Source: JALOAD01 sp023228995 [NCBI: Candidatus Muiribacterium halophilum]
Lineage (GTDB): Bacteria > Muiribacteriota > Muiribacteriia > Muiribacteriales
NCBI GenBank assembly: GCA_023228995.1
Contig: JALOAD010000001.1
Span: forward strand, 62,001 to 126,000
Length of the DNA stretch: 64,000 nt
Direction: 5' to 3'
Of this stretch, positions 58,164-64,000 are shown piece after piece. A model generated the notes under the pieces. The model ran no database searches. It was not told the origin of the DNA and was given only the letters and a program-made list of their open reading frames with translations. Within the stretch, counting starts at the first letter, position 1. Every line of letters begins with the position of its first letter. The position numbers and the translations under genes were made by a program.

Positions 58164-58333
58164 GCTATCTCCATAATGCTTTAACAACATTCTGCAATAA
58201 CACTCAACCATTTTTTTATGTAAAAAGCAAGCAAATTAATAATATTTTCAAATATTGTTCTATGTACCAAAAAAAATATATTAATTAACAGAAAATTTTA
58301 GAAGTTTTTATCCCTATATCCCCTTCACTTTTT

Positions 58334-59164
58334 TTAAAACTTTGTAAAAAAGTTTTTAGATATTGTAATGAGAATTTTATAAAAAAGATAAAACACAATA
58401 AATGGAATAACAAATATATCAAGAAAAAATACAATTGAAAATGTAAGTATTGAATCTAATATTTCAAGACCTTTATTAGCCATATTATTTAATTTTAATG
58501 TTATTTTTTCAATTAAATCAAGCGAAACGCTTTCTTCTTTAAGATTTTTTACATCAAGACTATTAACTTCATCTGAAAAATCACCAATATTTTTTTCATA
58601 ATTTTGTGCGTATTTAGTAGTTATTAGAGATGAAAATTTCCCTGATATATAGACTGTTGTAGGAAATACAATGTAAAACATAGTTATAACAAGAAAAATA
58701 AATAAAGATATTTTTTTTACTTTTTCAAATTTATACTTTTTAATATCAAAAAACTGTATTATTACACAAAACATAACAATTCCAAATAACAAACTATTCC
58801 AATCCCCAGAAATACTTCTTAAAATTATCATGCTTTTTATAACAATCATGCTAAAAAAAGAAATTTTCCAACCATAATCAACAACATCAAGCACACTTTG
58901 AACAATATCACCAATCTCAATTTGACTACCCATTGAGCCTTTTAAAATAAAATTTACACCACCTTCCATAGTAATTGAACTGCCTTCAATAATGCTCAAA
59001 GTAGTCTTTATACCGGTTAATAATGTAAATGTAGTTATACTTCTTTTCATCAAAGTATCAAGATAATTACCAGAACCATTCATAACAAAAGGAACAAAAC
59101 AATGCTGAATTATAAACATTATTATCAAAGCTGGAATAATCTTTTTTAAAATCTCATGCTTCAT
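58334..59164 (-). CDS. Polytopic membrane protein of unknown function
   Basis: 276 aa with about five hydrophobic segments: 11-29, 96-115, 122-137, 148-172 and 240-268. Between 4 and 5 lies a charged helical loop (KYAQNYEKNIGDFSDEVNSLDVKNLKEESVSLDLIEKITLKLNNMANKG). No recognised family. It lies 102 bp 3' of the SMC-like gene on the same strand, across a short repeat ladder. It has none of the Toprim motifs expected of JetD, so if it belongs to the SMC system it is a different component. Confidence 0.65.
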   Translation of the reverse strand: MKHEILKKIIPALIIMFIIQHCFVPFVMNGSGNYLDTLMKRSITTFTLLTGIKTTLSIIEGSSITMEGGVNFILKGSMGSQIEIGDIVQSVLDVVDYGWKISFFSMIVIKSMIILRSISGDWNSLLFGIVMFCVIIQFFDIKKYKFEKVKKISLFIFLVITMFYIVFPTTVYISGKFSSLITTKYAQNYEKNIGDFSDEVNSLDVKNLKEESVSLDLIEKITLKLNNMANKGLEILDSILTFSIVFFLDIFVIPFIVFYLFYKILITISKNFFTKF

Positions 59165-59189
59165 AAAACCCTCTTTATGTGTTTTAAAG

Positions 59190-59240
59190 TTTCTATACCG
59201 ATTTTATACGTTTTTATACGCTTCACATAATGCTTCTTAA
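59190..59240. repeat. TATACG ladder 3' of SMC-like gene
   Basis: TTTCTATACCGATTTTATAC, GTTTTTATACGCTTCACATA, ATGCTTC: the sixth member of the ladder family. Confidence 0.45.
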
Positions 59241-59266
59241 ATTATTATAACATAAATTGTTTTACT

Positions 59267-62200
59267 TCAAAACAATTGTTGATTTTCTAATTTTTCTGTT
59301 CTAAATATTGATTTTTCAAGATTTTCATCCAAAGATATATTTTCAGAGTTTTTTATTTGTCTATCAATTTTCAAATATTCATCTTTTTCAAAAGTGCTTT
59401 TTTTAATTTTAAGCATATAAATTAGATTAAAACAGTTAAATATTGAATTTTGTTTAAGATCAGATAAACATATAAGCTGAGTATTAAATTTTTTGGCAAT
59501 TTCAAATAAAGGAATAAGAAGATGTTGACTTGATATTGGACCGAATGGATTGTCCATTATAAGTATTCTTGAATCTTTTCCTGCTAAATTCTCAGAATTA
59601 TTTATCATAGTATTATTTCTTATATATGCCATTAAAGCTGATATAACTGCAAAAAATACTACAAATTTTTCACCACCAGAATTTTCACTTATTGCACTTT
59701 CCCATTTTTTCCAACGATTATTTGCTGTATTAAGATCAATTTTATAAACACTTACTGGAATTGAATTTCTTCCTGAATACTGATTTATCAATTCTCTTGT
59801 AGACATTAATCTAAAAATACTTTTATTTATTTTTTCGTTTTCATAATTTTGTCTTTTTTCTTCTCTAATATTTTGTATACAAGAATCAATATATTTTTCT
59901 ATTCTTTTTTTAGCATTTTCTTCATTATCAATATCTGTGTTTATCTTTATCATCTGAATTGGTCTGATTTTTTCTGATAATTTCACAGAAGATGATAATG
60001 CTATTTTACCAAGTTCTTCAAATACTCTTTGAGCATGCACAAAACATTGAAATACAACATCATTTCTATTTTTTTCAACATTTTCAAGTCTTATTCTATT
60101 TATTTCTATTAATTCACTTATTTTTATTATATAATCTTTTAATCTTTCAAAAAGATAATAATATTCATTGTATTTTTTATTTTTCCTTTCAATCATACTA
60201 TCAATTGAAGTAAAAAGATTATCTATATTTTGATTTTTATGTTTAAATTCAGATCTTAATAATGAATAATTACCAATAAGCTGTTTTTCTTCATTATCCA
60301 TTTGTTCTTTAAACAATTTATAATTACTTTCAAGATTTTTATAAATTATTTCAATGTTATCTTTTATATCAAATTCAATTATAGAGCTTGAAGGTAAATT
60401 TAAAATATCAATTCTTTGTTTAATTTTTTTAAATTCAGCAATTTCTTTTCTTAACTTTTTTTCAAGTAATATGTAATCTTTGCGATTTGAATTAATTGTA
60501 TTTTTTCTTGCAATAAAATCTTGTTTGATATTTTCTCTTGGACAAGCTTTATCATAATCTAATCTTTCAATTTCCTTAAAAGCTTGTTCTTTCCCTCTAT
60601 TTTCAGAACTTATATCTTTATCAACTATATTATAATCAGATATAATAGAATTTAGTTTATTATTTTGTAAATAGATATCAATTTCTGTTTTTTCTTCAAT
60701 TTCTATGTTATATTCAATGTTATTCACTTCTTCTTCGTTAAATTTAAATCTTGAAAGTTCTTTTGTAAATTCTGATATTTCATTAATTGATTTTTCTTTT
60801 AAGATTATTAATGCTGAAAAATCTTTTGAATATTCTTTTTTCAAATTCTCATATATACTTAAAAGTTCTTCAATATTTTCTTTGAGTATTTCAGATTTTT
60901 CTTGAGCATTTGAGAATTTTAATTTATATTTTTCACATTCTGTTAATTTATTTTTTATAATTTCAATATTTTTATTTAATCCTGAAATTTCATTATTTAT
61001 TTTTATAATTTCATTTTCATTTAATAAAATATCTTTATTGAGTTTTTCTATTGTTTTTTGAAGATTTTTTCTTTTTTCTAATATTCTGACATATTCTGAA
61101 TCTTTCACTATAAATTCATTGAAATCATGTAATTTGACATTTAATAAATTGAGTTTATTTTGTTTTTCATTTAATTTATTTATATTATTCCTGATATTTA
61201 TTTCTGCATTTTTATTTTCATTATTTAAAATTTCAATTTTTTTTTCTATTTCATTAGTTTTTTGTAATAAATCTCTTTCATTTTTTTCAGCTTGATATAA
61301 AAAATCCTCTTTATAATCAAATTCTTGAAGAATTCTAAAATCATTTGATGCAATATTATAAGAATTAGCAATATCCTTATATATATTTTCAAGAGATTTT
61401 TTTTCATTTTCTTTTTCATTAAGAAATTTTTCAGTTTTATCAATTTCAAATATTCGTTTTTCAACATTAACAATAAAATTCAAATCTTCATTGATTTTAA
61501 TAAATACATTATTGTTTTCAAAATCAACATTTGTATTTTCATAAAAAAATAAAGGAATTGAACTTTTAATAAATTTATCTTTAAATACATCTTTAACTTT
61601 ATTAATTTGATCTTTTTTTAATATAATTGAATAAGCAAGAAGAGGATTTTTTTCAAGTAAAGAATTTCTATTATCTTTTTTTTGATTTTTAATAAAATTC
61701 TCACCAGTTTCAAATTCAATATTATTATTAATCAAAATATCAATTATATTTTGATCTATATGAAGAGAATTTTGTTTAATTCCTTTAATAATATTTTCAA
61801 TTAATTTTATATCAGAAGAAAGTTCTTTTTTTCTATTATCATAATCAATAAGAATATTTTTAAATTCAAATTCAATATGTTTTTTATCAAAAATTCTTTG
61901 TTTTTTTAATTCATATTTTTTTAATATTTCATAAGATTTATCTCTTTTATCTGTGAATAATGCAATTTCATCTATTTTTTTTTGATAAAGTAAAATATTA
62001 TCTCTAACTTTATTAGAAAAGTCTTTGATTAAATCAGAATTATTTTGCAATTTATTTTCTAATTTTAAATTTTGCTCATTTATTTGTAAAATCTCATTAT
62101 TATGATTTGCAATTTTATTTTCAATTTCACTTATAAATAAATTAAACTCATCTATATCAATCTGCCCAAGAATATTTCTTAATATTTTAACATTATTATT

Positions 62201-63676
62201 TTTTTCAAAATCCAATTGATATTTTTCAAATATAATAGCTTTTTCATTTACAGAACCAAGACTAATATTAGAAGAATTAATTGTTTTTTTAAATTCTTTT
62301 TGTTTAATTAAAATTTCTTCAAGATTTTGCTTTGAAATTTGTTTATTATTTTCAATATTTTTATATTGATTTTGTAAATTTACAATTCTTTCATCAAACT
62401 TTATTTTTAGAGAATATTCAATATGAGATAATCTTTCTTGTATATTGGAATTTTTTTCAAGACTTAAAATTTTTTCATTATAACCTTTTAAATCATTTTC
62501 ACAATTGATTTTTTTATCATAAATCTTTTTAAATCGAAGTTTTTCAAGAAATATATTAAGTTTTTTTATATTATCTTTTAAAATATTAATCTTTTCTAAT
62601 AATGTGATTTTTCTTTTTTCCAAAATTTCAAGCTTATCAACAGAATTATAATAATCAAGACTTCTTTCTTCATAATCAATATTTTTAAGAGAATATTCAG
62701 CTTGAATTAAAAATTTAGAAATATCATTTTCCTCTTTTTCAAGTTGTTCTATTTTATCACTTAAAATATTTTCAATATATTTAATTTTCTTTTCAGTATT
62801 TTCTTTATTTTCAATAATTGCAGTAAAAATCTCAATATCTTTTGAAAAATCCTCAAGTTTTTCTGAAAAATTCTGCAAAAGCTCTTTTTCAATAAGAAAT
62901 TCCTCATTTCTAATTATTTCATCAACAAGATTAGACATCATTTGTCCAAGATGCCCAGCTTGATTTTTATCTTTATAGAAAACCTTTAATATTGTTTTAT
63001 TTAAAAACCATTCATTAATCAATTGATCTGAATTTTTACATTTTTGAAAAATCTCATCAAGACCACCTTCACTATCATTTATACCAATGATTATATTTTT
63101 CCATTCATCCTGAGAAATTCCATATTCAGATAAATGCTCTCTATATTCTTCCATATTTTCCTGAGAAAATATCCTAAAATCCATTGAAGATTTTTTAGCT
63201 CTTTCATCAGCAAATTCTCTAGCTTTTTTATAATTCATAACATTAATAACATTTCCTTTCCTAGCAGAAAAACCAATATTACTAATATCATAAGAATTTG
63301 ACTGTGAATATTTTGATGTAAACATAAAAAATCTAAGCCTTGAGTTTTTTTCTCCATCCATTCCATGAAACTCATGATTTTCACAAACAATACCTGTTAA
63401 AAGATAATCAGAAGAATAATCAAGTTTCCATTCTATCATTATAAAACAAGGTAATTTAGAAGTTTTAAAAAAATCAGCAAATTTTCTACCTTGAATCTTT
63501 GCCCCAGGTACAATTGGTTGAAGCATAACTTGAACAAGAACACTCTTTCCTCCACCATTTGCAAGACTTAAAAGAGCATTTTCACCTTTATAAAAATCAA
63601 ACATTTCATCAGTAATATGTCTTGTAAAATTATTATATGAAAAATTAAGAACTCTTATTCGATTGATTTTAGGCAT
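59267..63676 (-). CDS. SMC/MukB-like ATPase (Wadjet JetC-related)
   Basis: 1469 aa. The N-terminal ATPase half has Walker A LANGGGKSVLVQVMLQP (near 38-48) and a FKTSKLPCFIMIEWKLD, SRLRFFMFTSKYSQSNSYDI region. About residues 250-1300 are mostly coiled coil with a hinge-like non-coil part near 640-760 (NIDILINNNIEFETGENFI...NPLLAYSIILKKDQINKV). The C-terminal half has signature SENSGGEKFVVFF (near 1333) and Walker B RILIMDNPFGPISS. The NGGGKS form marks a MukB/JetC-type family. It is coupled to a MukE-like gene by a one-base overlap. Expected role: loop-extruding sensor of circular foreign DNA; that is inference. Confidence 0.75.
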   Translation of the reverse strand: MPKINRIRVLNFSYNNFTRHITDEMFDFYKGENALLSLANGGGKSVLVQVMLQPIVPGAKIQGRKFADFFKTSKLPCFIMIEWKLDYSSDYLLTGIVCENHEFHGMDGEKNSRLRFFMFTSKYSQSNSYDISNIGFSARKGNVINVMNYKKAREFADERAKKSSMDFRIFSQENMEEYREHLSEYGISQDEWKNIIIGINDSEGGLDEIFQKCKNSDQLINEWFLNKTILKVFYKDKNQAGHLGQMMSNLVDEIIRNEEFLIEKELLQNFSEKLEDFSKDIEIFTAIIENKENTEKKIKYIENILSDKIEQLEKEENDISKFLIQAEYSLKNIDYEERSLDYYNSVDKLEILEKRKITLLEKINILKDNIKKLNIFLEKLRFKKIYDKKINCENDLKGYNEKILSLEKNSNIQERLSHIEYSLKIKFDERIVNLQNQYKNIENNKQISKQNLEEILIKQKEFKKTINSSNISLGSVNEKAIIFEKYQLDFEKNNNVKILRNILGQIDIDEFNLFISEIENKIANHNNEILQINEQNLKLENKLQNNSDLIKDFSNKVRDNILLYQKKIDEIALFTDKRDKSYEILKKYELKKQRIFDKKHIEFEFKNILIDYDNRKKELSSDIKLIENIIKGIKQNSLHIDQNIIDILINNNIEFETGENFIKNQKKDNRNSLLEKNPLLAYSIILKKDQINKVKDVFKDKFIKSSIPLFFYENTNVDFENNNVFIKINEDLNFIVNVEKRIFEIDKTEKFLNEKENEKKSLENIYKDIANSYNIASNDFRILQEFDYKEDFLYQAEKNERDLLQKTNEIEKKIEILNNENKNAEINIRNNINKLNEKQNKLNLLNVKLHDFNEFIVKDSEYVRILEKRKNLQKTIEKLNKDILLNENEIIKINNEISGLNKNIEIIKNKLTECEKYKLKFSNAQEKSEILKENIEELLSIYENLKKEYSKDFSALIILKEKSINEISEFTKELSRFKFNEEEVNNIEYNIEIEEKTEIDIYLQNNKLNSIISDYNIVDKDISSENRGKEQAFKEIERLDYDKACPRENIKQDFIARKNTINSNRKDYILLEKKLRKEIAEFKKIKQRIDILNLPSSSIIEFDIKDNIEIIYKNLESNYKLFKEQMDNEEKQLIGNYSLLRSEFKHKNQNIDNLFTSIDSMIERKNKKYNEYYYLFERLKDYIIKISELIEINRIRLENVEKNRNDVVFQCFVHAQRVFEELGKIALSSSVKLSEKIRPIQMIKINTDIDNEENAKKRIEKYIDSCIQNIREEKRQNYENEKINKSIFRLMSTRELINQYSGRNSIPVSVYKIDLNTANNRWKKWESAISENSGGEKFVVFFAVISALMAYIRNNTMINNSENLAGKDSRILIMDNPFGPISSQHLLIPLFEIAKKFNTQLICLSDLKQNSIFNCFNLIYMLKIKKSTFEKDEYLKIDRQIKNSENISLDENLEKSIFRTEKLENQQLF

Positions 63677-64000
63677 TATATTGCATCCTCAAATATTTCT
63701 CTAATATCTTTAACTCTATCCTGATCAAGATAATAATTTATCATTATATCATCAAGCTTAGATGTAGATCTAATTTCTCTATTATCATCAAGTATAATAA
63801 TAAGATCTTCTTTTTGCATAAATCTTGCAGCTTTAATAACAGTATAAGTTTTAGTTTTTCTTGAATTTTCATCATATCCTTGTTTTGAATCCCATTCTTG
63901 AGCTATTTTTATAAAATTAATACTATATTTTTCTTCCATTTTTTCATAATCTTCCGAATTTGAAAGAATACGAATAAATCTTTCATCAAGTTTTTCAACA
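63676..64000 (-). CDS. MukE/JetB-like partner (DUF6063-like), partial
   Basis: The frame is open to the right edge; the visible 107 residues are the C-terminus (EKLDERFIRILSNSEDY..., ...TKTYTVIKAARFMQKEDLIIILDDNREIRSTSKLDDIMINYYLDQDRVKDIREIF). A short winged-helix-like unit with the ILDDNREIRST hairpin fits MukE/JetB partners of SMC-like ATPases. The internal ATG at 63939 is not the start, because coding continues upstream. Its stop and the ATPase start overlap (TAATG). The identity rests mainly on position and fold-like pattern. Confidence 0.6.
   Translation of the reverse strand, partial: VEKLDERFIRILSNSEDYEKMEEKYSINFIKIAQEWDSKQGYDENSRKTKTYTVIKAARFMQKEDLIIILDDNREIRSTSKLDDIMINYYLDQDRVKDIREIFEDAI

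Noticed and set aside
58334-59164. JetD assignment for the gene after the SMC-like ATPase
   Set aside because: The protein is polytopic and shows no Toprim Glu/DxD motifs.

Overview
The window is AT-rich (roughly 70 percent or more by eye) bacterial chromosome with dense coding, mostly on the minus strand. Good Shine-Dalgarno (SD) sites precede most genes, and stops include TGA, TAA and TAG, so the code is the standard bacterial one. A flagellar basal-body operon, lipoproteins with clear lipoboxes, secreted subtilases, two-component kinases, CarD, MetG and trehalose genes point to a free-living, motile, probably diderm bacterium. The FlbB/MotE-like protein in the fli operon recalls spirochaetes and several uncultured AT-rich phyla. 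The sequence alone does not fix the phylum.

Layout. 1-1.1 kb holds the N-terminal part of a subtilase. 1.1-5.4 kb is an accessory stretch: hydrophobic micropeptide genes with strong SD sites, two of them built from the same 16-residue Trp-rich module and two preceded by a shared upstream box at an identical distance; a gene split by an in-frame UGA; a DUF4258 protein; and an orphan cas6 with one CRISPR-repeat-like sequence 3' of it. 5.4-9.8 kb has msrB, a glycosidase-like secreted protein and a C92 (YiiX-type) papain-like enzyme. 9.8-11.1 kb is gene-free and packed with dispersed repeats. 11.9-22.2 kb is a minus-strand unit fliE-F-G-H-I-J, a small flagellar-context gene, a FlbB/MotE-like gene, uppP and ftsK, interrupted by repeat blocks. 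22.5-28.1 kb carries a small unknown gene, metG and a large DUF285-repeat lipoprotein. 28.4-34.8 kb has a degenerate sensor kinase, then a possible defence or signalling cluster (SIR2 protein, unknown protein, SH3 protein, STAND ATPase with a C-terminal winged helix) and an inositol-phosphatase-family gene. 34.9-46.7 kb has a second subtilase, a sensor kinase split by a homopolymer frameshift, an LRR lipoprotein, a radical SAM plus glycosyltransferase pair, an HPt-CarD pair and a secreted deiminase. 46.8-58.2 kb is metabolic: CoA-binding protein, uvsE, allantoinase-like, FAD protein, otsA/otsB, treT with DUF5752, a membrane-anchored helical-repeat protein and YitT. 58.3-64 kb ends with a membrane protein and a large SMC/MukB-like ATPase preceded by a MukE-like partial gene, the core of a Wadjet-like system.

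Intergenic DNA is unusual. The same short words recur between unrelated genes: hairpins ending CCGGGATGACA, ladders of TATACGCTTC/ACATACCGCTC with a period near one helical turn, GCGAAATAG words, a G-quadruplex-like GGGTTGA run, and two structured repeat types whose arms differ in sequence but still pair.
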